NCBI RefSeq assembly: GCF_022605165.1
Contig: NC_063074.1
Location: 1,887,501-1,951,500 of the forward strand
DNA from: Purpureocillium takamizusanense
Taxonomy: Eukaryota > Ascomycota > Sordariomycetes > Hypocreales > Ophiocordycipitaceae
Length of the DNA: 64,000 nucleotides
Reading direction: 5' to 3'
Both the position numbers and the translations under genes were made by a program. Below the pieces are notes generated by a model. The model made no database searches. It was not told the DNA's origin and saw nothing but the letters and a program-made list of their open reading frames with translations. This document shows positions 34,031-45,640 of the stretch, one piece after another (position 1 is the stretch's first letter; the number at the start of each line of letters is the position of its first letter).

Positions 34031-34504
34031 CGTCGGCGTTTGCTGCTGGAGGCCATGCCCTCCATGCCACATGCCTCCTGGGCCGTTCTGGCAGTTGAAC
34101 CGTAGTAACCCTTGTCCCGATTTGTTAGCTGGGAGCGGGCGGCCCCTCTTGGGCTGGTTGGGGCCGGAGGCGAGGCTTTGTTAGTGCGACAGATTACCAG
34201 ACGGCCTCTCTTGCGACGCGGCAGGCCCGCGCCCGCCCGCCCGCCTGCCGCTGGTGGTGGTGCTGCGTGGTGTGTGTTGCGCCGTCTCGTCTACATTCCA
34301 TTCCAAGGAGGGTATTGTGGGCACGATTGGGTTCGGATGAGCAAGACACCTCAGGAACAAAATGGGGGGCCTCCGGCCTTGCAGCAGGACAGTGCCCGCC
34401 AAAGCGTGAGCGAAGTGGATAGATGCCGGTAGGGAGCGGTGACGGACGGACGGACGGACGGAAATTCAGTGTTGATGAGCACCTAGTCAAAGCATGGCAT
34501 CCAA

Positions 34505-34549
34505 GGCCAGGGCCAGGGCCAGGGCCAGGACCAGGGCAGGACAGGGCCA
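34505..34549. repeat. Short tandem repeat, unit GGGCCA
   Basis: About four exact units followed by decayed copies (GGACCA, GGGCAGGACA). Confidence 0.85.
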
Positions 34550-34864
34550 GCCTTGCTCAACGCCAACGCCACCGCACGAGCACCCATAACGTCGGTGCAT
34601 CTGGGAAGGGAAAGCCCCCATGCCCCCAAGGTTCCTCGGTGGAGATGCTCCATCGGCCCGCGTCAGCCATGGCATCGCAGACCCTGACCTGTTCTGCCCA
34701 GCCCAGATGCCCAGGTCCCGCCCGTCCTCCATCGGCAGCGCCCACGGCCGGGGGGCGCTCCTGGCCGCCGGACCTCAGCTGGTGCTGGATCCGGACGGGC
34801 TCGCTCCTGCTGCTTCTTCATCCTGTCACAGGCTAGTAGGTAGTTATACGTACAGGTAGTAGTC

Positions 34865-34960
34865 CTTTTTCACTTCCACTCACACCCTCCCTCCCTCCCT
34901 CCCCCTCTCTCTCTCCTCTCTCTCTTCATTCTCCCGACACCTCACTTTAAATAAAAGGGG
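34865..34960 (+). promoter_or_regulatory. Probable core promoter of the GPI-anchored protein gene
   Basis: A CCCT/CT pyrimidine tract (34885-34935) is followed by TTTAAATAAAAGGGG (about 34946-34960), about 300 bases before the ATG at 35254. A pyrimidine tract beside an AT-rich TATA-like element is common in fungal promoters. Confidence 0.45.
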
Positions 34961-35253
34961 AGCAGAGAGTCTCACGGCTGGCGAATGTCGCACCCGGCCC
35001 GCGTCTTGCAACGGCCCGCCTGTCCCGGGCCCTGATCAGCGAGCCGACTCGCTGACTGACTTAAGTGACTGTCTGCCTCGCTCCGTCGATCAATCATGGT
35101 CATCCTGCTGGCCGCGCCTCGTCTCGTCGACTTCACCAGCCGCTTCATGGCTGATACCATCGGTTGCGCCGCCCGTCCGTTGCCGTCACCCTGTGCTTGA
35201 TCGCGTGCTGCGAGCGCGCGCTCTCTCTCTCGTCGTCCCCGGCACAGCACAAG

Positions 35254-37454
35254 ATGAGAGTGCATGTGCATCCGTGCCTGCTCTTATGCGCGGCTGTCCT
35301 GCTGGCAGACTCCGTATCTGCAGCGGAAACCCAACTGCCACCTCGAGGTGCGTTCGGACCGCGGGTTGCGCCCGTCGTTTGCCACGAACCGGTGGCCATT
35401 GCGCCCGTTGGTTGTCGCTGGCGTCATGCCAGCCCGGCGTTGTTGGTTGCTGATCCCGTTCTCGCCGCCCTTTAGGTCTCAACCGTCGCCATCAGCCAAT
35501 CTTCCCCTCCTCCAACAGCAGCAGCAGCACCTCGGCCACCGCATCTACATGGCCTCCGTCGGCTCTAACGTCCTTGACATCGACGGAGCCGCAGGATGTC
35601 AGTCGACAAGGCCCATCATCCTCCCCCACAAGCTCATCGAGCTCCAATGTGGACGCCAATCCCGCACCACCATCACCATCAACCCGTTCCACATGGCCAC
35701 CCACAGTATTGCCGGCTAGCAGTCTCACGTCGGACCAGCTCACCAATGCTTCCGCATCCAGCAGCGCTTCGGGCCCGGCGACACCTGGGTCGCCGAGCTC
35801 GCTGTCGATGACGACCCCATTACGCGGTAACCGGACTCACACGACGACTTCCTCGTCGACGCAGCCAAGCAATGCTACCCTCACCATTTCGACGTCGAGA
35901 TCACACAACCGCACCACTACTCGCCCTCGCGGTCCCGTCGTCTCCATCACGATCGACTGTCCAGCAACCGTCAACCCGTCTGACTGCACGGGGAGGGGCT
36001 ACTTGACCGTCAATTATACGAGAAGTGACCCTGCACCAACCAAGAAGTGCACGCCAATCTCGGCGGGCAGCAGGCCACTCACCGAATTCTCCGTGGTCTA
36101 CACCTCCACTGTCACCTTTTACGGAAACAGGTCTGACTACACGCCGCCATATGAGCCCATACGAACTCCAAAATACTGCACGCCCACCATTGTCCCCGCT
36201 GTTCCACCGGCCTTCAGCGTAAGTCCGAAGATTCTCCCGCCGGGTACCGAGGTTTCGAGCCATGGGAACGACCAAGCCCATCCATCTACCTTCCCTGACC
36301 TCATCACATTCATTACAACGGACAAAAACCCGTCTGTTGTGTACCCATCCGATCCTGTTCCGAACTACAGCCCTACATGGGGTCAGGTTGGAGACGGTGG
36401 CCCCGGCGATGGTAGTCACAAAACCGTCGGGAGAGGCGGGAATGGCGGCGGTGACCCTCATAAAACTCCTGATGCCGATAGCATCACCGCTACGCCGCAC
36501 CCGACGTTCAAGATCACGGCTGGCAGCACACAAGTGGTCATCAATGAGAAGACTTTCGCGGGCCTCGGCCCGGACCAAACCAGCCTTGTGACCGTGGATG
36601 GCGGTACGTTTACAATTTATCCGAACGCCGTCGTCGGCGAGGGTGCCACCGTTCGGAAACCCCCCGCCCCTGGTACAGCAGTCTCGGTGCCAACGCCAAC
36701 GGCCGCCGTTGTCGGCGGCTTGCCTGTCACCTTGTCGGGTTCCCAAGCCATTGTTGGTGGGGCCACCATGACGATACCAGAAACTGCCAGTACTACTGTC
36801 ATCGATGGTCACTCTATCTCAATCGGTCCAGGTAGCTTAGTTGTGGGAGGCCAAAGCCTCTCCTTCAAACACGTCATGCTGCCCCGAGAGACGGACGTCG
36901 TGGTGAGCGGAGGAGAGCTCCTCACTGCCATTGGGCGCAGCGTGGTTGTCGTTCACTCCACGACATTTACGTATGGTCCCGGTATCCCGGGAACTTCACA
37001 GATCATACATGATGACACCATCTCGATCGGGCCGTCGGGCGTCATCGTGCACGGTACACTGATCGGCGGACAATCCGCGAGCCCGACCACGACATCGTAC
37101 GAGATCGTAGGAGGTGCCTCCATCACACGAATCGCTCCATCCCTTGCCGTCATCAACGGCAAGACCTTTACCGTCGGGCCGGGGACCGAATGGACGACAA
37201 CAGTCATAGCTGGCCAGACTTGGACCATAGGTCCGACGGGCGTGGTGGGCGCGTCCATGACTTTTAGGTATCCCTTCGGCACAGCCGTCACCACGACGAT
37301 TTCACCGACAGGCACGTGGCTAAGCGACTTCCCGATCGAGACGGCCGGACAGAATAGGGGCGAAGACGACAACTCAGGGAGGTCATTGCGGCCTAACTCC
37401 TTGGCTGGATGGACAGTGTTTTGCATAGCGATTGGCGTTTGGGTCTTGGCATAA
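35254..37454 (+). CDS. GPI-anchored cell-wall protein with glycine-rich beta-type repeats
   Basis: Exons are 35254..35347 and 35476..37454, giving 690 residues. Exon 1 supplies the signal peptide (HPCLLLCAAVLLADSVSA, cleavage about residue 23). The 128-nt intron (GTGCGT donor, TTTAG acceptor) joins it to the long frame. Residues about 35-190 are Ser/Thr/Pro-rich with several N-glycosylation sites (NASA, NRTH, NATL, NRTT). A cysteine-containing block with ITIDCPATVNPSDCTGRGY follows. From about residue 400 there are degenerate repeats of the form VxIGPxGVVVxG (SISIGPGSLVVGGQ, TISIGPSGVIVHGT, TWTIGPTGVVG) that suggest stacked beta strands. The hydrophobic C-terminus (LAGWTVFCIAIGVWVLA), preceded by NSGRSLRPNS, fits a GPI signal. 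Likely a cell-surface or wall protein; binding partner unknown. Convergent with the F-box gene. Confidence 0.82.
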
Positions 37455-38046
37455 GTGAAAATGCGTTTTGCATACTTTCTTTTGGGCGGGATAGGGATGG
37501 TGCCCCCCGGGTGTTCTTAGACGATGGACTTGTCGCGGATTGCATCTGGGTGAGCCAGCGGCTCTGACTTATATTCATATTGTGAGAGGAGGACGGGAGT
37601 GGCAATCCCGCCGCTTATCAAGATGCTAAGCGCTCCTGTTAGGCTTTTATCAGGCATATTGTATCTGGTAAGCGACCCGCAGCGCTAGGCAAGCGCGTCG
37701 TGGCTTCGTAGGGTGCCTCGGCTCAGCGACGTAAGAAGAGGGAAGACAAGATAATCTCAAGACCGCGCTCCCACCACAACACACCCCCTGGACACTACGT
37801 CACATTGGCGATGAAGTGACTGGCAAGCCGGCTGCGAGTGAGCTATAGAAGATACATCTGCTTGGAAAATTATATCTGAGGCTATCAAGTGCATGCCCTC
37901 AGCCCACCACTGTTGAACATTGTGGGCCCGCAAGTTGTTGAAACTCAAGTGAATGGATGCTTGCATCTTGCGATGCCAAAACGCTCGCCGCACCGCCGCC
38001 TCGCCTTGTCGCGACGCAATGCCGACGGCCACACGACCCGCTCGCA
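37455..38046. other. Convergent intergenic region
   Basis: 590 bases between convergent stop codons. No coding or repeat element seen. Confidence 0.5.
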
Positions 38047-41000
38047 TTACTGCCACCTCGTGACACCTTTCCCCTTGCCAACACCCTCACTATCCAGCGG
38101 TGGGAATTCGTCGTGCAGTCTCCCACGTCTGACAGCGGGGACTGATGAAAGAGGTGACGGCCTCTGGGCCTGCATGCTGAGGCTGAGCGCGATTGCCAGA
38201 TCCTCATCCTGGTTGGCAGATGGGCTCGAGGTCCCAGGACCGGGGTCATTGATAGGGGTGTGGCTAGCGGGCGACGAAGACGCCGAGCCCGAACATTTCC
38301 TCTTCTTGCCGCCCTTGGGCTTGACTTTGATAGCATACTCAAAGTCGCCAGAGCTGTTCCCGCGGGGTGACTGGCCCATGTCGTTCACGCCCTCCAAGAG
38401 CGACAGGCGGATTGCCTGTTGGATCTGCTGCTCGAATTCACTTTCATCGTCGGTCACTGGATTGTTGACTTGGGGGCTTGCGTCCGTGATGCTGGGTTCG
38501 GGCGTGGCTGTGTCTGCCGTGGTTTCGCTTATCGAGGACGCGGTATCGAGGCTCGCGTCGGCAGCTGAGTCACTAGCCCTTCGCTGCTCATCCTGGAGGT
38601 ATGCCTCCTCCGACACCATCTGTGCATACCGCAAGGCCTCTTCCTCGGTCAAGTCTCCGAGGGCACCTACGCCGAAACGCCGCCGCAGCCGGGTCTGCTC
38701 CCGTGCTCGCTGTTCGTTCTCACGCCGCAGCTCGGCCTCCTCCGCTGCAATGTAGCCAGACACGGCACCGCCGAGCCGACGACTTGCCAGGCGGCCATGA
38801 ACGTCAGAGTGCCGAAGGCGACGCTTGCGACCCGCCGGGTGGTTCGCAGAGCTGTATGTCCAAAAACGCAGAAAGGCACCAAAGGACAAGACACCCCGGA
38901 GGCTTGTAGGGTCCGGATCCAGGTAAATTGCGCCCACGGCGGAATAACTGCCCTCATGAAGCGCCGGATTCAAAACCATCATGTGCCGCGGAACACGCCC
39001 ATTAGACCTAGCGTTCAGGGTCCTGATGGGATCGGTCGTCGATGCCAACGTGTCCCAGGCCTGGACGAGCCCATCGCTACCACCGTGCACGAGATACAGC
39101 GCCGAAATTGCGAGCGAGGATACCTCAGGCGAGTCTGTCTGGATGATGCGAATTGGGAACACGCTTTCCGAAAGTCCATGGCGCGCATCCCAGACTATCA
39201 CAGCACCACCCTTGGTGCCAACAGCGAAGGGTCGCGCCCTGCGACCCGGGATCTCGAAAGAGGCCGAGTCTCCCTTGGATCTAACCCTCGTGGACGACGT
39301 TCCCGATTCAGCGGCAACGTGAAGCGGGTCTTCTGCCAAGGTATGCTGGCTTTGCAGAGAGCAGTCCAAAGCAGAGGAGGTGATGATGGTCTGAACGTGA
39401 TTCCTGAGCTCCAGCTTAGAGCAGTGCCACTCATGGAGACCTCGATTCTGGCTAGGTGGTGCTGATGGTGTCGGAGGAGGTGGCCTGGGCGATACGGGCT
39501 CAGGGGAGCCGGAGATGACGGATGCTTTGGGTTCGACGGCTCCGAAGAGAGATGGGACGTCACGCCCAGGTGAGGGAGCAGCTGATTGCACTTCGCGAGT
39601 GCCGTCGTCGACTTTTGTTGGTGCCAGAGCCCTTGAGAATCGCCGAATGCAAGCACAAGTATCATCGGCCAGCCCGCAGTCAATCACAACGATGCCCTCT
39701 CCCGCACCAGCACCGTCGTCGGCGGCGAAGTCCACGTCAAGTCTCCGCCTCATGTCCCAGCCCTCACACACCTTTCGAAAATGCGCTGGCTTCTGGCGCA
39801 GGAACTTCTCGATTTCCCGGGCTTCGGCGGCCAGTTGCAGTTTGTTGAGCTCCATCGAATCCGAGGGGGACCGGGGAGAGTACGCGCCGCGCAAAGCATT
39901 CTTGTCAAGGTCATCCGGGCGCGCAACACGTCGTGTGCTTTCTATAAGGTGCCAGTAGGCTGAGCGCCCGGCAAGCCATGCCTGCCTAGTGATGTCGTCA
40001 CCGCTGGCGCGAGTCGAAGGTGCTGAGGGTGTCTCCGTCAGGTAAAACACCTCACCCAAAGCATTGAGAGCCACGGCCCATACTCTGGTTGATGACTTGC
40101 GTTTGATGCTATACGCGTCGTCAACCTTCATAGAAATGATGGGCACACCGGGGCTCAGAACCCATCTCGCCGTCATATCGCCGCTTTCATGCCGTGGTCC
40201 GCTGGGATCCCAACCAAGCGAATACGCAGTGACAATGCCGAGGGCAGAGCCGGTGAGCATCCCGCACAAGGATTGCGTAGCAGTAAGGACCGCCGAGGAC
40301 TTGGCTATCCAGACACTGCAGATGGCATCTGACATCTCAGGGATCTTTGGTATGTCGGCGTAAGTGTCGACCACGCCGCTCTCACCGCCCAGGTAGCGGC
40401 CACATAGCTCGTCCACACCTCTGAAGTATGCACGGCCGCCGGGAAAGCCTTCACCCGTGAGCATGCCGTACGGCTGGCTCACATCCATGACGTTCGGCAC
40501 GGCGGCAGGACCGTCACCAAGGCCGTACGGCACGAGGTTCGGAGCCACCTCCTCGAGCTGAGCGGCTGTGAAGGGGTCTTGAAGTCCCCACCGCTCGATC
40601 CTACCGCTGGTAGGATCACTCATTGTCGCCACGCCGAGATCTGCCGTGCCCTGAATAGCCTGAGGTGGCTTCTTCCCGTTGGAGAAGACGGCGTGAACAT
40701 TTGTGACTAGCCAGGGAAGTTTGGAGTTGTACGTCAACACGGCACCCTTCTTCTTTCCAGATGAGCCACCGGCTCCCGATGACCCGATGTTGCTGGTAGA
40801 CGTTCCGGGTTTACCGCGAGCCAAGCTGCGAATGAGGCGCGTTCTGAAGAGGTACTCACTACGCCACGTTGCGAGTGGCGTCAACCGGCAGAAATAGCGA
40901 GTTTCGAACCGAACAACGTCTGAAGCCGTCTCTGACCAGACGTCCGCCTCTGTCTTTGCGGATTTCTTCTCAAGCAGGGTCTGCCCCGGAAAGTAGCGCA

Positions 41001-41575
41001 GGAAAGCCATCCGCCATGCGTGCGGCGTTGTCACAAGCGCGTAGAAGCGCTTCGACACCAGAGCGACTGAAGCATGCGAATCGGGATGGAGATGGGACAG
41101 GACGTGCGTCAGAATCTCTTCAAACAAGTCAGAATCTGCTCAAGCGCGAACTGGATAGGGAAGCCCGGTAGAACTGACCGTTGGGGAAGTCGATTAGCTT
41201 CACGCTGCTGAATGAGTCAGAGCGTTTGATGACCTTGAAGCCCATGGCCTGCCTTGGTGTGGGCGGCGTCAGGGCATTTTCATAGTCCAAGATTCTCTGA
41301 CCTGCGGCGATAGGGCGGTGGCGGTTCCCGCGACTATCGCGCAGATTCAGCCCGCGTAGTCTCTCATCGAGCTGGTCGGCGTCGACGGCGTCGAGGAAAG
41401 CGAGACGCGCAGGTGGTGGCGACGAGCTGCGAGAGCTGCGGGCGTCGGCGGAGCGGACGCGCTGGAGGTGATCGGCTTCATGTTGAAAGGGGCCATCGTG
41501 GGCTAAGTGGGAGGAGGCTTCGGGGACGGTTGCTTGACGACGCGATTCTGGATTCTCGGTGGGCTCTTGTTGCAT
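38047..41575 (-). CDS. F-box protein with WD40-like region and two C-terminal UIMs (Ufo1-like)
   Basis: Exons on the minus strand are 41575..41179 and 41117..38047, giving 1155 residues. The 61-nt intron (GTCAGT donor, TTCTGAC branch point, GAAG acceptor) joins DFPN to EILTHVLSHL and so rebuilds a normal F-box (about 129-175). Without it the second frame has no ATG. The middle (about 200-850) contains beta-propeller-like segments (AVGTKGGAVIVWDARHG, LYLVHGGSDGLVQAWDT). Two ubiquitin-interacting motifs follow: EFEQQIQQAIRLSLLEG (about 1024-1042) and DEDLAIALSLSMQAQ (about 1103-1117). F-box, WD40 and UIMs in this order define yeast Ufo1, an SCF substrate receptor whose UIMs promote its own turnover and work with Ddi1. 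The start at 41575 is the best of two in-frame ATGs (the other is 41689). Confidence 0.87.
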
Positions 41576-44500
41576 ATAGCTAGCCGCGAAGAACAGGGGG
41601 AGCAGGTTCGTCGACTGTGCACAAGGTCTTTGCACAGTCTTGGGGAAATGACGCGAATGGTTCAAGTATTGGCCGCAATGCAGGTGCAATGCGTACGAGC
41701 AGCTTCGTGTGATTGAGATGAGGGGCTCAGGGACGCGTGAGGTTGCTGTAAACGGGCGAAGACGTGTAGTGCTTGCTGTTGTGGAAGCAAGTCGCGATTT
41801 CCTCGGAATCGCGAATTGCTCATATTACCTCATTGACTAGGAGCGCGCTCCCGAAAATGAGCCGAAGGGACCAATGGTGTTAGGTAAGCAGTGCGAGGTA
41901 GTGCAGGACCACTTGCCCGGAGTTACAGGGCCATGAGCACTGTGACGCGGGGGTCCCAGTGGTCCCAGTGGAAGCGCTCAGTGTCCGTGTAGCTCGCGTG
42001 GCAGGTACGTTGCACCCCAAGATGGCATCGCGCAGCCAATACAGAACCCGCCTCCTAACAAGGTGACAAGAAGGTGTAAAGGAGCATCCTTCCTACCGTG
42101 ACGAAAATCCAGCCGAGGGCGGCGTAGCTTGCCCGCGCAGGCGTGAAGTCCGTGTGTCCCTTCCAAGCCTTGTGCTCTAATCCTACACAGCGCACTACGA
42201 TCACCTCACGGACGGTCCCAGCGTAGGATGTTGTTGCAGGCGACATGGTCTCTGTGACTGACAGTCTCGAGGCCAGGATGGGCCAGACGGCAAACAAACG
42301 GAATGCGCTCTCATCTTCAAGGGTCAAACACGGGCCGGTCCGTGTTTCGCCATGCCCTTGTCCTGTCCAAGGGGTGGGTGTAGGCTCCGTCAGCAGGCAT
42401 CAGGTCGCATTTTCACGAATACCTACCTGGGCCCGCGGGTGCCAACATGAACCTGTCGTCTCTTCGCGCAATCAGGTCGCAGCCGACCCCAGCGTCAGCC
42501 AGGGACATGGCATCGCTGTGGCACAGTGAAGCAGTGGTACCCCAAACGCGATCTTCGCTGCACAACAGCCACCCTCCCCTGCTTCCGCGGAAGCGGCACT
42601 GTAAATCTTAGGCCATGTCGGTCACACCTGTTCCACCCAGCGCCTGCGCCCGTATCGTCAGATGGAAAAGCCACTGATGTACCTAGATGTAGTAGCCCCA
42701 GTTCCAGCAGGGTACGTTTCCCATTGGAACAAGTAAGGGACTCACTCAGGCCGCTCTGTTGCGCCCGCCGCAGCGACTGCGACACTCTGGCACCAAAACA
42801 CCGAAAACGACGACATGCAAGGACCCAAGCAAGCGAGGCCGCAGGGCCGGTCGGCTGGGATGGCCGGCTCGAACGTTGCATTCCTGTCCACGTCCATGTA
42901 AGAAGGTGCATAGTATTTATCGCGGTTCGCACCCTGGCTCCCCTCGTATGTACAAGGCCTGCACACGGATGTGTCTACCGGAGAGTTTGGCCGGCTCGGT
43001 AGGCCTCATGGCCTCTCCTCGGAGTAGTACGGCGAAACTGTCTCTCTCATGTTTGTCTTGGAGAGGAACGCCGAGACGGGAACAGCTGGCACGATGATTG
43101 ACACGGCAAGTACACCGACAAAAGGGCGCTGGCACGTCCTCGACGCTTTACGGCGGTTGGTGAAATCAACGCCTCGGCTTGACTGGCGGGCGGGCGTACA
43201 ATGCAGATACGTAGGCTACCAGTCGAGTCGTACGATCCTCCAGAACACATTGCAGCATCCAACGAAGCCTGAAAGATTCACATTTCGGGAGTTTAGAACC
43301 TGGAACGAGACTCGCGCGTGCATGGCGGAGCGGGGGTGAGTGAGTGATCCATGCATATGATAGTTACCTCGTTGCCCGATCGTCGGGCCCATGTGTGCAC
43401 CTGACGGGGCTGAGTGCACTCTCTTTTAGCATGCATAATATTAGCTGCTTGTTGGCTGTCGGTACGATTTGAAGCGTCTTGGGCTGCCATACCGAAACCA
43501 ACCGCAGTATCTTTCGCCAGGCGCGCGGACTTGGCGATCGCGCTGAGAAACCGGAGGAGGTTCCACCACGTACAAACAGCCTCCCTATAATAAAAATTTG
43601 TTAAGGCCAATTTTGAACGAGGAATCTTAAACATAATTGACCACCGGAAGCACTCAAACTGTATGTACAGAGGCTAATGGGCCTTTGCGGCCCGGGCAAG
43701 GACCAAAGCCTGCGAAGAAGGCGTCGCGGATCTCATGGCCAACCAAGTAGTGAACCAACGCCCATACAGACGAAAAGATGGTTCGCACGTAGTAGTTAGA
43801 ATTAGCATTTAAAGCTTGCGTGCATAATCCGGACCTGCATCGATCATGATACCAGGTTGGCGGACTGTGTGGCAAGAGTGCTACTCTTGTACTACTACGG
43901 AGTACCAACGAGCAGAGACAATCGGCGAAGACTCGGGTCCGGACCGGCGACAGCCGAGCACCCGCAGTTGGCGTCAAGGTGGCGCCGATGCCCCATTGAG
44001 CTCAGCGTAGAACAAACATGAGCCGTACGAAGTACAGTGCCCCAAAGGACGACGGAAGTGAAGGGACGTACGTATTCCGGGGGGCAGGTGTTGAGGCGAA
44101 ACAATCGCAGAATGCCACACAGGGCGCTGAGCCAACCCCCCGCTCATCCGTGGCATTACGGTCCCTCTCCCGTCCTCAAGTTGGTCAGATTCGACACATC
44201 AGAAAAGCCCAGCATCTTTCCGACACGCGCTCGACAGGCGCACTGGGTGCTTTGTACTATATATAAGTGCGTGTGTGCATGCGTCCATCACGTGCGCGCG
44301 ACAGTCCTAGGAGCCCTGGTAACTACCCGTCGTCGACGAAGAGAAGGCTGTGCCCTAAGTGCAGGGGGATTACCAACTTGGTCCGCATCCTGACGATGAG
44401 AACCACAAGGAAGGACAGAACCTGGCTCCAGGGTTTTGGTAAGGTAAGGTACCTACACGGTTTCGGGCTGGGCCGCCGGGCCACGGGCGGGCAAGCGGGC

Positions 44501-44673
44501 ATCGGACGGGTCAACCGAAGCAAAAAAAAAAATAAGAATACAACAAATAAAATAGAACAAAACCAAACCGTCCGGGAAAGCCAGAGGTGCCCACTATGGC
44601 CCAGAGACACACGCGCGCCTTCATTCGGGCTGAGTGAGCATGTGAGGCCGGGCGCTCCCAATCAACGATTCAC

Positions 44674-44700
44674 CAGGCGGGCAGGCGGGCAGGCGGGCAG
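44674..44700. repeat. Short tandem repeat, unit GGCGGGCA
   Basis: Three consecutive copies. Confidence 0.85.
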
Positions 44701-44847
44701 GGCTGCGCCGGCAATGGCGCCAGCACCCAGACATCCTGGCCCCCTGGGATAAGCGATGCCAATGAGGGTCTCAGCGGGTAGTGAGCAGGCGGTCCCGCTG
44801 CAGGTTTCCGACTCCGTGGTTCCAATGTGGCTGCGGCGGCAAGGACC

Positions 44848-44884
44848 CAGGATGCCAGGATGCCAGGATGCCAGGATGCCAGGC
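44848..44884. repeat. Short tandem repeat, unit CCAGGATG
   Basis: Four exact head-to-tail copies and a partial fifth. Confidence 0.9.
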
Positions 44885-45595
44885 TAGCCCCAGGTGACAG
44901 GACAGGCTGCAAGGGATCCATCCACCCATGTACCTATTCGCTGTCGCAGCGTCAACGGCGTCTGCAACCCCGAGGGTGGCAGTGGAAGAGGGGACAGGCC
45001 AGACAGGGCTCTGGCTGGATCCATGGATGTTCCAGGCAGGATACGGCCGCCATGCCGCCGTCGTCCACAGCCGAGAGACCTGCTGCGCCGTGAGACGGTG
45101 GATGGGCATCTGGGAGGAGCGTTCGTCGCGTGACTTACCTTGTAACGTTTGGCAGGTTGTTAGTTCGTACAGTATAACGAGCACTTTGGATGCCTGGGTG
45201 CCGAGGCTGGTGGACGCTGCATCTCTCACATTGCGTTGGCCAAGGGACAGAGAGGTCCAGCCAGGAGACATGTCACGGCCGTGATGTGTCCATGAGTTCG
45301 ACAGATGCGGTGGTGTTTGTTGGCACCACCTGCAGGGTCTGGTGACTCGCTACCTTGGCTGTGCGAAGCACAGTGGCTGTACGAATACTGAGCCAAGAAT
45401 CCTGGAGGCCTTGGTGGTACTTACTGTACTTCGTACTGTACTGTAAGTATTACTTCCCGCCCAGTAAGTCGGGAAAGCACGTCCCTAGGGTCTTGGCACC
45501 TTGCCTACCTACCGCACTGGGCACAACCCGGCCCCGGGCAGCTCGATAGCTAGTAGCTTCGTGTTCGCGTGTCCGACAAAAGCGCAAGCTAACTA

Positions 45596-45608
45596 ACACA
45601 CACACACA

Positions 45609-45636
<28 letters not shown>
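45596..45636. repeat. Dinucleotide microsatellite (AC)n(TC)n
   Basis: AC repeats switch directly to about fourteen CT units. Confidence 0.9.

Positions 45637-45640
<4 letters not shown>

Larger units (their letters stand above)
26324..35253. other. 8.9 kb gene-poor region between two divergent genes
   Basis: No frame here shows a recognisable domain, signal peptide with supported exons, or splice-consistent extension. What is present: a pyrimidine tract at 27344-27386, a GTC/TCG repeat at 28660-28698, TCA repeats at 29324-29349, GA then GT repeats at 29806-29829, GACG repeats at 34441-34461, GGGCCA repeats at 34505-34549, and several TAC/GTA palindrome clusters. GC stays moderate and I see no long direct or inverted repeats, so it does not look like an intact transposon or heavily RIP-mutated DNA. 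Confidence 0.5.

Noticed and set aside
41117..41127. Start of the F-box protein at 41127.
   Set aside because: The codon there is TTG. The F-box needs the upstream exon.
41117..41135. An earlier acceptor (GAGCAG, exon from 41135) for the F-box gene intron.
   Set aside because: It gives a 43-nt intron with no branch point and inserts five residues (Asp-Ser-Asp-Leu-Phe, plus a changed codon) into the F-box. The acceptor at 41118 has a TTCTGAC branch point and restores DFPNEILTHVLSHL.
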